NCBI GenBank assembly: GCA_031273325.1
Contig: JAISSB010000085.1
Location: 1 to 35,936 of the forward strand
DNA from: Treponema sp.
GTDB lineage: Bacteria; Spirochaetota; Spirochaetia; Treponematales; Breznakiellaceae
DNA: 35,936 bases
Direction of reading: 5' to 3'
Below, piece after piece: positions 25,378 to 34,721 of the stretch. The notes below the pieces were generated by a model. It made no database searches, was not told the origin of the DNA, and saw only the letters and a program-made list of their open reading frames with translations. A program made the position numbers and the translations under genes. Each line of letters begins with the position of its first letter. Positions within the stretch are counted from its first letter, which is position 1.

Positions 25378-26724
25378 ATGGAATATAAAAAACTGATGAC
25401 AAAAGGAAAACCTTTCCCATTACTTATTCAGTTTGCAATTCCATTAATGATCGGAGATATCATACAACAAATTTACACAGTTGCAGACAGTATAGTAGTT
25501 GGGCAATTAATTGGAGTTAATGCCTTTGCAGCCGTTAGTGCATCGAGTTCTTTTTATTGGTTAATATTCGTAATTATATCCGGTTTTTCGCGTGGTTTTG
25601 GGACATTAATAGCTCAATCGTTCGGAGCAAAAGATTATGGAGCATTAAGACGTATTTGTGCTTTATCTATATATTTAACGATTATTATCGGTATAATTCT
25701 CACAGTAATTTGTCTAATACTAGTTAAACCGATTTTGATAATGATGCAAACCCCCAATGATATAGTAGATGATACGGTACTTTACAGTACTATTTTATTC
25801 TCTGGACTGTTATGTACGTTTTTGAATGCTGTCCTCTTATCAATATTTCGCGCTTTGGGCGACAGTAAAATCCCCTTATATATAGGTTTAGTTTGTTCAA
25901 CACTTAATATTATTTTTGATATTTTATTAGTGCTATATACCCATTTAGGAATCGCTTCAGTAGCATGTGCAACAGTATTTGTTCAAATAATTTCAATGAT
26001 TTTTTGTTTTTGGTATTTAATACGGTACACCGAAATACATCTAAAAAAGCAAGATTTTGAAATACGCTTCTCGATTATTAAAGCACTATTACGGCTCGGA
26101 ATGCCCATTGGATTAAGAGATTGTATATCAGCAATTGGAGGAATAATCATTCAATATGTTATAAATGGATACGGTACCGTATATATAGCCGGTATTGCCG
26201 CTGCAAAGAAATTATACAGTATTCTTTTTATTATCGGTGGGGGAATTGAAGGAGCAATAGCGACATTTGTAGCACAAAATTATGGAGCAAAATATTTCGA
26301 TAGAATAAAAAAAGGTATAATAACTGCACAGTATATGATGTTCACAGGACTTATTATTATCATACCGTTCGTATTCTTTTTTGAAAGAAAAATACTTGGA
26401 CTTTTTATATCCGGTACCCATAATCAAATACATATAGTATTAGATATAGCTGTTAATCAGTTATTGATTTGTTTAATATTACTTCCCACGCTATACTTCG
26501 TATTTCTTTACCGTTCCTGTTTGCAAGGTATAGGGAACAGTTTTATGCCGATGATATCTGGAATAATAGAAGCTGGGTTACGGATTATTGGTGTTATTAC
26601 GTTGCCAGTATTTTTTAACGAGTGGGGAATATACCTTGCTGAAGCTCTCGGGTGGCCATTCATGGCCTTACATTTATACGTTGCGTATATGCGGGTATCC
26701 AAAAAGAGTATGCGTGCAATATAA
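25378..26724 (+). CDS. MATE-family multidrug/cation exporter
   Basis: A 448-aa integral membrane protein with about 12 hydrophobic helices in two homologous halves. The N-terminus PFPLLIQFAIPLMIGDIIQQ plus IYTVADSIVVGQLIG and the motif SRGFGTLIAQSFGAKDYG match the MATE family; the second half repeats this as GGGIEGAIATFVAQNYGAKYF. Such proteins export drugs or organic cations using Na+ or H+ gradients. Base composition is noticeably more A/T-rich than the adjacent GH20 gene, which may reflect transfer or weak constraint. The substrate cannot be inferred. It is a single gene between two core-family arrays. Confidence 0.93.
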   Translation: MEYKKLMTKGKPFPLLIQFAIPLMIGDIIQQIYTVADSIVVGQLIGVNAFAAVSASSSFYWLIFVIISGFSRGFGTLIAQSFGAKDYGALRRICALSIYLTIIIGIILTVICLILVKPILIMMQTPNDIVDDTVLYSTILFSGLLCTFLNAVLLSIFRALGDSKIPLYIGLVCSTLNIIFDILLVLYTHLGIASVACATVFVQIISMIFCFWYLIRYTEIHLKKQDFEIRFSIIKALLRLGMPIGLRDCISAIGGIIIQYVINGYGTVYIAGIAAAKKLYSILFIIGGGIEGAIATFVAQNYGAKYFDRIKKGIITAQYMMFTGLIIIIPFVFFFERKILGLFISGTHNQIHIVLDIAVNQLLICLILLPTLYFVFLYRSCLQGIGNSFMPMISGIIEAGLRIIGVITLPVFFNEWGIYLAEALGWPFMALHLYVAYMRVSKKSMRAI

Positions 26725-26778
26725 TCAGTTTGCTCAAAACCTACCGTAATCTTAACGAGCCGTTCGTATGGTTAGACT

Positions 26779-27163
26779 TGGGGACAGACCTCGTAGGTAT
26801 AACTAGGACAGACTTTGTAGGTATAACTAGGGACAGACCTCGTATGTTATAAACTGGGGACAGACCTTGTAGGTTATGACTGAGAACAGACCTCATAGTA
26901 GGTTATCACTTAGGGACAGACCTCTTAGGTCTACGGGGACAGGCCTTGTAGGTTATAACTGGGGACAGACCTCATAGTTATGACTTGGGGACAGACCTTG
27001 TAGGTTATGACTGAGAACAGACCTCATAGTAGGTTATCACTTAGGGACAGACCTCATAGGTTATAAACTAACTGGGGACAGACCTCATAGGTTATGACTG
27101 AGAACAGACCTTGTAGGTATAACTAGGAACAGACCCCGTAGATTAGTTGGGGACATACCTCCA
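26779..27163. repeat. GGGGACAGACCTC array with GTAGGTTATAACT spacers (array 7)
   Basis: About 15 degenerate units with cores GGGGACAGACCTC, GAGAACAGACCTC or AGGACAGACTT and spacers such as GTAGGTTATAACT, most 25-31 bp long. The spacers include the palindrome GTTATAAC. A higher-order segment of about 70 bp at 26856-26924 recurs almost unchanged at 26987-27055, a 131-bp shift. The gap between the MATE and GH20 genes contains this array, a degenerate element at 26747-26770 and the palindrome at 27176; no gene is seen. Confidence 0.92.
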
Positions 27164-27175
27164 CTCCCTAATCTT

Positions 27176-27190
27176 AACGAGCAGCTCGTT
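27176..27190. promoter_or_regulatory. Perfect 15-bp palindrome upstream of the GH20 gene
   Basis: AACGAGC-A-GCTCGTT is a perfect inverted repeat ending 17 bases before the GH20 start. Its 13-base part GAGCAGCTCGTTG (27179-27191) recurs identically in the leader of the ABC transporter operon at 34729-34741. It is a candidate operator for a shared sugar-responsive repressor; the regulator is not in the window. Confidence 0.55.
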
Positions 27191-27207
27191 GTATGGTAAT
27201 ATGAAGC

Positions 27208-28656
27208 ATGGTAATTATTCCGCGGCCGTTTCTTATTAAAGAAAAAGGCGGTTTTTTTCGACGTTCCGGAGCAGTGCATTGTTCTGGAAATGCTGAGTTC
27301 CACAGCATAATGGAAACAGTGCAGCAGCACTTTAACGGTCTTGACGGCGGTCCTATCCGCTGTACTAAAGAAGAATCGCTTGATGGGGAATCGTATCGGC
27401 TGGACATCAAAGAAGACAGTATCGATCTGTCTGCACGCACTTCGTCCGGTATCTATCATGGCTTTCAAACTATTCGGCAACTCCTGCTTTCTGACGAAGC
27501 AATTCAGTGTGTGCATATTGAGGATCAAAGCCGATTTGCATGGCGGGGCTTTATGTTGGATACCTCCCGCCATTTTTACTCGGTAGCTTGGATTAAGAAA
27601 TTGCTTGACGCCCTTTCGCTGCACCACATCAATCGCTTTCATTGGCACTTAACGGACGATCAAGGGTGGCGCTTGCCGATTAAACAATATCCTCTTTTGA
27701 CAGAAATCGGTTCAAAACGGTTGGAGTGCCGTCCGGTGTGGGGACGCTACAGCGGTGGTTTTTATAGTCATGACGATATCCGGGACATCGTTGCTTTTGC
27801 GGCGGCACGGCAGATTGAGATCATTCCTGAAGTTGATTTTCCCGGTCATGCAAGCGCTATTCTTGCCTCTTATCCGGGCCTTGGCTGTACCGGCGGTCCG
27901 TATAGAGTTGAAGATAGGCATGGCATCTTTGAAGATGTGCTTTGTGCTGGGAACGATTCCCTCTTTGACCTTGCACATGCCGTGTTTGACACCCTTGGAG
28001 AACTGTTCCCTTCTTCGTTTGTACACATTGGGGGAGATGAAGTACGGTTCAACCGGTGGAATAACTGTCCGAAATGTCAAAAAAGAATGCACGATTGCGG
28101 TCTCTCTTCAGCGCGGGCGCTGCAAAGTTGGATCACGGTGCGTTTAGCAACCATGCTTGAAGAGCGCGGAAAAACGGCAATAGGCTGGGACGAAGTGCTT
28201 GAAGACAGTGACAATTATTGCTTACCGTCTGATGTTATTGTCATGTCATGGCGCGGACGGACCGGAGGAGATGCAGCGGTTCAACGCGGACACAAGGTGA
28301 TTATGGCACCGAACACCGAAGGGTGCTACCTCGATTACCGTCACAGCAATGACCCTGAAGAACCAGGACAGATCGGCCTAAGCCCTATAGATGTACTGTA
28401 TAATTTCGATCCGCTCAACGGCATTGAAGCGGCTCTGCATACACAAATCCTCGGCGCTCAATGCAATTTGTGGTCAGAGTTAATATATGCCGGAAAAATT
28501 GCTGAATATATGATCTTTCCCCGTATCTGTGCATGCGCTGAAGCGCTCTGGACACCGGCATCGGACAAAAGCTTTGAACGGTTTAAAGCAGACTTAAACG
28601 TTCACCAGCAACGGCTCGATAAGCTTGGATTGAATCAATATCGGATCAATGCTTAA
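27208..28656 (+). CDS. Cytoplasmic GH20 beta-N-acetylhexosaminidase
   Basis: A 482-aa glycoside hydrolase family 20 enzyme that releases terminal GlcNAc or GalNAc by substrate-assisted catalysis. An N-terminal GH20b-like domain (about 1-105) precedes the barrel. Landmarks are RGFMLDTSRHF (substrate-binding Arg121), FHWHLTDDQGWR, EVDFPGHASA, and the catalytic pair Asp277-Glu278 in HIGGDEV. No signal peptide is seen, so it probably acts inside the cell on imported oligosaccharides such as chitobiose. That fits the convergent ABC transporter downstream. ATG 27208 is taken as start; only weak GAAG precedes it. Cys-rich NCPKCQ follows the active site, common in bacterial members. Confidence 0.94.
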   Translation: MVIIPRPFLIKEKGGFFRRSGAVHCSGNAEFHSIMETVQQHFNGLDGGPIRCTKEESLDGESYRLDIKEDSIDLSARTSSGIYHGFQTIRQLLLSDEAIQCVHIEDQSRFAWRGFMLDTSRHFYSVAWIKKLLDALSLHHINRFHWHLTDDQGWRLPIKQYPLLTEIGSKRLECRPVWGRYSGGFYSHDDIRDIVAFAAARQIEIIPEVDFPGHASAILASYPGLGCTGGPYRVEDRHGIFEDVLCAGNDSLFDLAHAVFDTLGELFPSSFVHIGGDEVRFNRWNNCPKCQKRMHDCGLSSARALQSWITVRLATMLEERGKTAIGWDEVLEDSDNYCLPSDVIVMSWRGRTGGDAAVQRGHKVIMAPNTEGCYLDYRHSNDPEEPGQIGLSPIDVLYNFDPLNGIEAALHTQILGAQCNLWSELIYAGKIAEYMIFPRICACAEALWTPASDKSFERFKADLNVHQQRLDKLGLNQYRINA

Positions 28657-28686
28657 TATTTTTTCTATAATTGTGAGAATCTGGTC

Positions 28687-28778
28687 TGATTCAGAGGTCT
28701 GTCCCCCTGTGATAATCTGTCATCTGATTTAGAGGCCTGTTCCCCTGTGATCTGTCGTCTGATCCGGGGTCTGTCCCC
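28687..28778. repeat. GAGGTCTGTCCCC-family repeats (array 8)
   Basis: Three copies (GAGGTCTGTCCCC, GAGGCCTGTTCCC, GGGGTCTGTCCCC) separated by spacers with CTGTGATAATCTGTCATCTGAT and a shorter variant. The spacer partly resembles arrays 1 and 2. It lies between the convergent GH20 and ABC genes. Confidence 0.85.
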
Positions 28779-28787
28779 TTGTTAAGA

Positions 28788-28814
28788 ACGGTCGGGGCAA
28801 ACCGACCGCTTTTT
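28788..28814 (+). terminator. Terminator after the GH20 gene
   Basis: GGTCGG (28790-28795) pairs with CCGACC (28802-28807) around a 6-base loop, followed by GCTTTTT. It touches the stop codon of the convergent ABC gene. Confidence 0.78.
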
Positions 28815-29628
28815 ACTGGTCAAGATTCCACGGTTCAAAAATCTTCGGTACGTCACCAATGAGCCGTTTGGTATAGTCAGATTTCGGATGCAAAATTGCT
28901 TCGTCTGCCGTACCGCGCTCAACGATAATGCCCTGTTCCATAATATATACCGTGTCGGAAATATAGTACGCAAGCCCAATATCATGGGTAATAAATACGA
29001 TAGTCATCGATACTTCGTCGCGTAATTTGAGCAGCATATCAAGAATAGTCGCCCGTGAACACGCATCAATCATCGATGTTGGTTCGTCTGCAATCAGCAG
29101 TTTCGGTTTGAGCATAAAGATACGGGCAATCATAAGGCGCTGCATCTGCCCGCCGGACAGTTCAAACGGGTATTTTTGAGAAAGTTCTGCAAACTTGAGA
29201 TTAACAAAAGAACAAGATTCGGTCATTTTTTTAATCTTTTCTTCTTTTGACAGATGCCCGTTACCTTGCAATTGAATACAATCAAGCAATACCGAATCAA
29301 CCGTGTTAAAAATATTGTAGGTAGAGAAGGGATCTTGAAAGATCGCTTGAATGTTCTGCCAATACGATTTTCTTTTGGCGTAGGTAGAAATATCCCGTTC
29401 TTTTCCTTCGAACACGATAGTTCCGCTCGTGGGGGTCAATAAACCAAGGAGCATTTTTGCAAGGGTTGTTTTACCGCTCCCGCTTTCTCCTACGATAGAA
29501 ATGATTTCGCCCCGGTGGAAATCAAATTCAGCCTCTTTAACGGCAATTGTTTTAGTGTCGCCATAGCCGAATTCACGGGTCAATCCGTGTGCGCTTAAGA
29601 ATATGTCGCCAATTTTATTTCGGATCAT
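28813..29628 (-). CDS. Peptide/oligosaccharide ABC transporter ATPase, OppF-type
   Basis: A 271-aa cytoplasmic ATPase powering import. Walker [10 protein letters not shown], signature [14 protein letters not shown] and Walker [10 protein letters not shown] are intact. It is the last gene of the five-gene operon. The frame stays open back to 29853, but the extra 75 residues are a 7-residue repeat (RRFPRNT-like) translated from a 21-bp array. AAGGAGG directly before ATG 29628 shows the true start. It lacks the usual C-terminal OppF extension, so it is on the short side. Confidence 0.92.
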   Translation of the reverse strand: MIRNKIGDIFLSAHGLTREFGYGDTKTIAVKEAEFDFHRGEIISIVGESGSGKTTLAKMLLGLLTPTSGTIVFEGKERDISTYAKRKSYWQNIQAIFQDPFSTYNIFNTVDSVLLDCIQLQGNGHLSKEEKIKKMTESCSFVNLKFAELSQKYPFELSGGQMQRLMIARIFMLKPKLLIADEPTSMIDACSRATILDMLLKLRDEVSMTIVFITHDIGLAYYISDTVYIMEQGIIVERGTADEAILHPKSDYTKRLIGDVPKIFEPWNLDQ

Positions 29629-29660
29629 ACAGTACCTCCTTAGTATGGGGAGCATGCCCC

Positions 29661-29884
29661 GTGCGTTACGGGGGAACCTCCGCGTATTGCGGGGGAACTT
29701 CCGCGAATTACGGGGAACCCTCCGCGAGTTGCGGGGGAACCTCCGCGTATTGCGGGGGAACCTCCGCGTATTACGGGGAACCCTCCGCAGGTTGCGGGGG
29801 AACCTCCGCAGGTTACGGGGGAACCTCCGCGAATTACGGAGAACCCTCCGCACGTCACGGGGGAACCCTCCGCAGGTTGCGGAG
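29661..29884. repeat. 21-bp palindromic array inside the ABC operon (array 9)
   Basis: About 10.5 units of exactly 21 bp (the last full one 22) with the form GCGGGGGAACCTCCGC plus a 5-base filler (GTATT, GAATT, AGGTT). The 16-base block is an imperfect inverted repeat that would fold into a small hairpin in the mRNA. Two alternative forms, GGGGGAACCT and GGGGAACCCT, keep the unit length constant. The array lies between the two ATPase genes of one operon and so should be transcribed. Confidence 0.93.
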
Positions 29885-29894
29885 CAATCAATGG

Positions 29895-30923
29895 TTACTG
29901 CTCTTCATCAAATAATGAAGGCAGATCATTCTCATATATCTGGTACAATTCACCAATTGAGTGCCTGCACCGGTATATTCTTCCCGCACTTGCCGTTTGC
30001 TCCTCGACGGAGCCTTTCCGGCATTCATAATCCATATATCTGCAACGCTCCCAAAACCGGCAGCCAACTGGACGATGCTTTAAATTCGGCGGAGAACCCG
30101 GAATAGCTTGCAAAACGTGACCGCGTGTCCCGTCTTCAGGAACGATAATCGAATTCATTAAACCTTTTGAATAGGGCATAATCGGGTCAAACACCATCTC
30201 CCGTGCGGTGCCGCGCTCAACAATCTCCCCGGCATACATAACCATAATATCGTCGGTTACATTAAACAGCAGGGGCAATTCATGGGTAATAAAAAGCATT
30301 GACTGTATAATGCCTTTTTTCATCAGGTCATGCAGCAGTTTGATAACAATTTTTTGAGATGACACATCAAGGGCAGACGAAGGTTCGTCAGCAATCAACA
30401 CTTTCGGATCTAAAATCGTTGAAATAGCAATGATCGTGCGCTGCTTCATACCGCCGGAAAGCTCAACGGCATACTGATTCAGTACTTTGTCCGGCAAATT
30501 AAGGATGTCAAACCGTTCACGCGCAAGATCATAGATAGCTTTTTGCGATAATGTTGACCCATGGGCGTGCAAAACATCTTCAATAAAGCGGATAATTTTC
30601 CGTGTCGGATTCAGCGCATTCATTGCCGCTTGAGGAATATACGCAATATCAGTTCCCAGCACTGTTTGACGGATAACATCGGGGGCAAGCTTGGTAATTT
30701 CTTTACCGTCAATGCTAATGCTCCCCTGTTCGTAAAAAAGCGGCGGGAAATAGTAGCCCATGACACTCATTGCAAGGGTGCTTTTCCCGCAGCCGGACTC
30801 ACCGGCAATGCCGAGCGATTTGCCTTTTTCCAGCTTAAAAGAAACATTGTCAACCGAACAAACCCGTTCATTCATACGGGTTTTATAATAGGTAGTAAGA
30901 TTTTTTACTTCTAACATTGCCAT
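29895..30923 (-). CDS. Peptide/oligosaccharide ABC transporter ATPase, OppD-type
   Basis: A 342-aa ATPase. Walker [10 protein letters not shown], signature [14 protein letters not shown], Walker [13 protein letters not shown], and the OppD-type C-terminal domain with the Cys-rich segment [16 protein letters not shown], which in relatives binds an Fe-S cluster or metal. The start lies two bases after the permease stop, indicating coupled translation. Partner of the OppF-type ATPase downstream. The 266-base gap between the two ATPase genes is almost entirely a 21-bp array. Confidence 0.94.
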   Translation of the reverse strand: MAMLEVKNLTTYYKTRMNERVCSVDNVSFKLEKGKSLGIAGESGCGKSTLAMSVMGYYFPPLFYEQGSISIDGKEITKLAPDVIRQTVLGTDIAYIPQAAMNALNPTRKIIRFIEDVLHAHGSTLSQKAIYDLARERFDILNLPDKVLNQYAVELSGGMKQRTIIAISTILDPKVLIADEPSSALDVSSQKIVIKLLHDLMKKGIIQSMLFITHELPLLFNVTDDIMVMYAGEIVERGTAREMVFDPIMPYSKGLMNSIIVPEDGTRGHVLQAIPGSPPNLKHRPVGCRFWERCRYMDYECRKGSVEEQTASAGRIYRCRHSIGELYQIYENDLPSLFDEEQ

Positions 30924-30925
30924 AC

Positions 30926-31762
30926 TTAACTCCGTATTTGCGGATTAAAAATCTGATCAAGACCAGAATTAATCAAGTTTAAGGAAAAGGTAATTAACGT
31001 AATCATGATAACCATGGGGAAGAACGCCCACCAGTTGCCGTTTAAGATAGCATTGAAACTGGTTGCCCAAAACATCATAAGCCCCAGCGTTGCAACATTC
31101 CGCGGCCCAAGCCCCAGCATGGAAATCGAAGCTTCGGCAAGGATGCCCGAAGCTACCTGCAAAATAAACGCCATAACAACATACGAAGCAATGTACGGCA
31201 AAATATCGCGTATAATGATCCGCGGCATGCTGTGTCCGGACAGCTTTGAAAGGTTGACATGGTCGCGGTTGCGTAAAGATGTCGTCTGCGCCCGGACCGA
31301 GCGCGCCGTCCACGGCCAACTGGTAAAGCCTATTACAACAGCGGTCGCCATAAAGTTCCGGGTGCTGACGCTGACCGACACGAGAACTAATACAATAAAA
31401 GACGGAATAACGATGAAAATGTTCGTTAAACTGCTTAATATATTATCAAAAAGCCCGCCGGTATAGCCGGCAATTAAGCCGACTGTTAATCCAATCACTG
31501 TTGCAACGATACCGGCAAAGAATCCAATCAAGAGCGATGTTTTTGTACCGGCAACCAATTCCGCCATAACATCGCGGCCGAAGTTGTCGGTTCCTAACAG
31601 GTGTGATTCATTGGGGCTTTCAAACATCATGCCGCTCATTTGCAGCGGATCTGTTTTATTAACGAGCGGATAAATAAATATTAACAAGAGAATTGCTGCA
31701 AGCACCGCAAAGCCGAAGCAGAATTTTCCCGATTTAAATGCTGTCTTCAAAAAATAACCCAT
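30926..31762 (-). CDS. ABC transporter permease, DppC/OppC-type
   Basis: A 278-aa inner-membrane permease with about six helices. An N-terminal OppC-type segment ([13 protein letters not shown], then [18 protein letters not shown]) and the EAA loop ([20 protein letters not shown]) that contacts the ATPases are visible. GAGGAAAAG precedes the ATG. It lies 19 bases after permease 1 and two bases before the OppD-type ATPase. Confidence 0.94.
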   Translation of the reverse strand: MGYFLKTAFKSGKFCFGFAVLAAILLLIFIYPLVNKTDPLQMSGMMFESPNESHLLGTDNFGRDVMAELVAGTKTSLLIGFFAGIVATVIGLTVGLIAGYTGGLFDNILSSLTNIFIVIPSFIVLVLVSVSVSTRNFMATAVVIGFTSWPWTARSVRAQTTSLRNRDHVNLSKLSGHSMPRIIIRDILPYIASYVVMAFILQVASGILAEASISMLGLGPRNVATLGLMMFWATSFNAILNGNWWAFFPMVIMITLITFSLNLINSGLDQIFNPQIRS

Positions 31763-31781
31763 AACTTTTCCTCTTTTTTAT

Positions 31782-32795
31782 TTAATGTTCCTCTTGTTGA
31801 GTGATACGGATTCGCGGGTCAATGAGTCCGCAAATAATATCAACAATAAAATTTGCTATCAGTACGGTAATCGTAACAATTAACGTACATCCGGAAAGCA
31901 ATGGATAATCTTGATTACGGATTGCTGCAAACATGGTTGTTCCAATGCCCGGATAACTAAAAACGATTTCAGCAATTAAATTACCGCCGATCATCGTACC
32001 GAGTGACAGTGCAAGTCCGGTAATTTGGGGAAGCATGGCATTCCTGAATACATAGCCGACAATTTTATTATCTTTTATTCCCAAAAGACGGCTGTATTTT
32101 ACATAATCGGCATTTAATTCATAGATTGACATTTCACGCATTCCCAATGACTGTCCGCCTATCGTGATAAGCACCATCGTTAAGAACGGTAACCGGTAAT
32201 GGTTAAGCACCGACAATAAGAAAGCCGGATTACCCCAATTAGGTAAAATATCAAAGGCATAGCCTAGTCCCAGCGGAAACAGTTGAGCGCGGACCGCAAA
32301 GAAATACATGTTGGTAATAGCAAAACCAAATGCCGGCATCGCACTTAACAGTAAAAAAAAGGGGAATAAAACACGGTCAAAAATACCTTTACGGTATGCA
32401 GTGAGTGCGCCAAGAACATTCCCTAAAAACCAGCCGACAAAAATTGCCGGTATTTGCAGCATAAGAGTCCAATGCACAACAGAACCGATGATCTCTGAAA
32501 CAGGCCGCGGATATTGGCTAAACGATAAGCCGAGATTACCCCGGAAAATGTTGGAAAGGTAAATAAGAAATTGCTGCCATAACGGCTTGTCAAGACCAAA
32601 CACAGCCATATAATTATCATAAATTTGTTTAATAGCATTCGCGTCTGTCAATGAGCCGGTTGCTTCAGCAACTAAAACGTCAACCGGATTTCCGGGTATG
32701 AGGCGTGGTAATAAAAAATTAAGAAATATAGCTACAAAAAGAGTGAGAAGATACCACAGCGCTTTTTTCCTAAAGTATTTTTGTAAACCGTTCAT
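31782..32795 (-). CDS. ABC transporter permease, DppB/OppB-type
   Basis: A 337-aa permease with about six helices. The N-terminal RLIPGNPVDVLVAEA motif and the EAA loop (YVKYSRLLGIKDNKIVGYVFRNAMLPQITG) are typical of the DppB/OppB family. The long periplasmic loop before helix 2 is present. GAGGTT precedes the ATG. The 111-base gap after the solute-binding protein gene contains two hairpins. Confidence 0.94.
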   Translation of the reverse strand: MNGLQKYFRKKALWYLLTLFVAIFLNFLLPRLIPGNPVDVLVAEATGSLTDANAIKQIYDNYMAVFGLDKPLWQQFLIYLSNIFRGNLGLSFSQYPRPVSEIIGSVVHWTLMLQIPAIFVGWFLGNVLGALTAYRKGIFDRVLFPFFLLLSAMPAFGFAITNMYFFAVRAQLFPLGLGYAFDILPNWGNPAFLLSVLNHYRLPFLTMVLITIGGQSLGMREMSIYELNADYVKYSRLLGIKDNKIVGYVFRNAMLPQITGLALSLGTMIGGNLIAEIVFSYPGIGTTMFAAIRNQDYPLLSGCTLIVTITVLIANFIVDIICGLIDPRIRITQQEEH

Positions 32796-32844
32796 ACTTT
32801 AACCTCGTATTATTTTTTTCTTTTTTTCTTAAAAAAAGAGTAGG

Positions 32845-32897
32845 CAGCGTTCAAACGCTGACGAGTAAGGGGGAGTTCCCTCTTTGAGCGCTCCCCC
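32845..32897 (-). terminator. Tandem intercistronic hairpins after the binding-protein gene
   Basis: Two hairpins follow the stop at 32907: GGGGGAG (32869-32875) with CTCCCCC (32891-32897), then CAGCGTT (32845-32851) with AACGCTG (32854-32860). The second is followed five bases later by T7 on the minus strand. They probably act as a partial terminator or mRNA stabiliser so that binding protein is made in excess over the permeases. Confidence 0.6.
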
Positions 32898-32906
32898 TTT
32901 TTTTAG

Positions 32907-34661
32907 TTACTTAACGCTGATTTTATATAGGGCTGCAATTCCGTACCCGTCGAGACAAATGAGCGGCGGAATGTTTGAACCGTCATTTTGTTTTGGGAAG
33001 CCGGTCCATACGCCGGTATAGACGGTATGGAAGAGACTTGGACGGTACATAAGACCGGCCATCGGCATCTCCTGAAGGTAAATAATGTTTAATTCTGTCC
33101 ACAATGCGCGAAGCCGTTCCTGATTCGTTTCGGTAATCAGGGCTTGAATGATTTCGTTTGCACGGGCATGCTGCCAGCGGCCCCAGTTATGGATGTTATT
33201 GGGGGTGCCGGGTGCTGAAAGGTTTTCACTGCCGAGGAAGTATGCGCGGGTCCACGGAGAAGCAATATTGGCGCCGCCGGGGCTGTCCATAATAATATCA
33301 AAGGTCGTATTGTCTTTATCAGCTTGCCACACGGGGGCATCGGGGAAATAGGTTGAAATGTCCATACCGATCTGCCGTCCTGCTTGGGCAACAACTTCAA
33401 GAGAAGCATTCCAATCAGTCCAGCCCGCGGGACATTCAGCGCGGAAACTCAGTTTTACTCCGCCTTTTGCGCGTATTCCGTCAGCGCCCCGCACCCAACC
33501 GGCTTGATCAAGGAGTCTGTTTGCTTCGGCAACCGCCGTTGCAACATTGCTGCTCCATTGATAGGGACGAAGCGCCGCTGCATCGATAAGAGCTTGTTCC
33601 GGCGGTGTCGGTAACATCAACGAGGGAACGTAAGCAGTCGTGTAGCCGGACATAGCGTTCTGTCCAATCGTGTTATAGTCAAGGGACATAGCAATAGCTC
33701 TCCGGACAATCGGATCACTAAGACCGGGTTTTGTCGTATTGAAGACAATCGAAGGGATAACACCGGGGAGATAGTACGGAGCTTGAGGGATATAGGTTTC
33801 AATAGGAAGTCCGCGTTCCCACATACGCCATACTTGCGAAATAAACTGTTGAGAAACATCAACTTGTCCTGCGGCAAAGGCAGCGTCACCGGACGCATTA
33901 TCCTTATAAATATTCATTGCTAAATATTTCGGCGCCGGCAATTTTCCCCACCGGGACGGATGTTGTCCCCAATAACTGTCAACACGTTCAACAACAACTT
34001 TCGTTTCATCTTGAATCATCGGCTTATAGGGACCGGTACCGACACAATCCCAACCGGTAAACTCTAACAGAGCTGTTGGGCGGGTGCCGATTTCTGGTTT
34101 TTTGCTGTCCCAATATTTCTTTGAGGTAATGTACAGTTCATGGAGCGATTGCTCAATACGTTTCGGATTAAAGGTCGCCGGATTTCCCTGAATAATCACC
34201 GTGTAGTCGTCCCGAGCCGTTACACTGCTTATGTATGTCCAGAAAGAGGAATATGAAACTGCATAATCCTTTGCCAATTGGTACGAATTTACAACGTCGG
34301 CTGCCGTTAAGGGCGTTCCGTCAGAAAATTTAACGTTACGGTTCAAAATGATAGTCAGCGTTGTCCCGTTCCAACTGTACGAATCGCCGATTTGGGGATA
34401 CAGTTTTGCATCAAGCGGATTGTATAAGAACAATGTTTCAAATATTACTTGACGCTGAACATCAACAAATCCATAGTTCCGGTTTCCGTGATATGGGTTT
34501 GAAGAAACGGGCGCACTCCATTGGATTCCATTAAGATACAACGTTTCGTTACGCGGAAGTTGACTCACTGCCGCCGAAGAGCCGCCGGATTGTTGTCCGC
34601 TCCCAAATACGGTTCCAACCGTCATACACACGGCTAAAACTACCATAATACATTTTTTCAT
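32907..34661 (-). CDS. Extracytoplasmic solute-binding protein (family 5), peptide or oligosaccharide
   Basis: A 584-aa solute-binding protein that captures ligand outside the membrane for the permeases. The signal peptide MKKCIMVVLAVCMTVGTVFG is followed by SGQQSGGS, a treponeme-style mature start. Family 5 landmarks include NPYHG, VIFETLFLYNPLDAKLYPQI, VKFSDGTPLTAADVVNS and DPIVRRAIAMSLDYNTIG. The late region WTRAYFLGSENLSAPG resembles cello- and chito-oligosaccharide-binding members more than peptide binders, from memory. With the GH20 gene next to the operon, chitooligosaccharides are the favoured ligand. An alternative TTG start at 34679 is possible; see the leader features. Confidence 0.88.
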   Translation of the reverse strand: MKKCIMVVLAVCMTVGTVFGSGQQSGGSSAAVSQLPRNETLYLNGIQWSAPVSSNPYHGNRNYGFVDVQRQVIFETLFLYNPLDAKLYPQIGDSYSWNGTTLTIILNRNVKFSDGTPLTAADVVNSYQLAKDYAVSYSSFWTYISSVTARDDYTVIIQGNPATFNPKRIEQSLHELYITSKKYWDSKKPEIGTRPTALLEFTGWDCVGTGPYKPMIQDETKVVVERVDSYWGQHPSRWGKLPAPKYLAMNIYKDNASGDAAFAAGQVDVSQQFISQVWRMWERGLPIETYIPQAPYYLPGVIPSIVFNTTKPGLSDPIVRRAIAMSLDYNTIGQNAMSGYTTAYVPSLMLPTPPEQALIDAAALRPYQWSSNVATAVAEANRLLDQAGWVRGADGIRAKGGVKLSFRAECPAGWTDWNASLEVVAQAGRQIGMDISTYFPDAPVWQADKDNTTFDIIMDSPGGANIASPWTRAYFLGSENLSAPGTPNNIHNWGRWQHARANEIIQALITETNQERLRALWTELNIIYLQEMPMAGLMYRPSLFHTVYTGVWTGFPKQNDGSNIPPLICLDGYGIAALYKISVK

Positions 34662-34668
34662 ACCTACA

Positions 34669-34694
34669 TCTACTGTCAAATCAGTAGACCTCCT
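34669..34694 (-). promoter_or_regulatory. Shine-Dalgarno next to a start-proximal hairpin
   Basis: On the minus strand AGGAGG (34689-34694) directly abuts a perfect 7-bp hairpin, TCTACTG with CAGTAGA (34669-34688, 6-base loop), which is followed by 7 bases and ATG 34661. Folding would bring AGGAGG to a normal distance from this ATG. The loop contains a TTG that would be an alternative start at 34679. Confidence 0.55.
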
Positions 34695-34705
34695 CTAAAA
34701 ATCTA

Positions 34706-34721
34706 AACGCCTTCTGGCGTT
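34706..34721 (-). terminator. Possible attenuator hairpin in the ABC operon leader
   Basis: On the minus strand AACGCC pairs with GGCGTT around a 4-base loop, followed by TAGATTTTTA. A short U-tract after a GC-rich stem is terminator-like, and it lies in the leader before the binding-protein start. Confidence 0.4.

Noticed and set aside
29629-29853. N-terminal extension of the OppF-type ATPase through the hairpin array
   Set aside because: AAGGAGG immediately before ATG 29628 and a normal ATPase N-terminus there favour the internal start; the extension is repeat translation.
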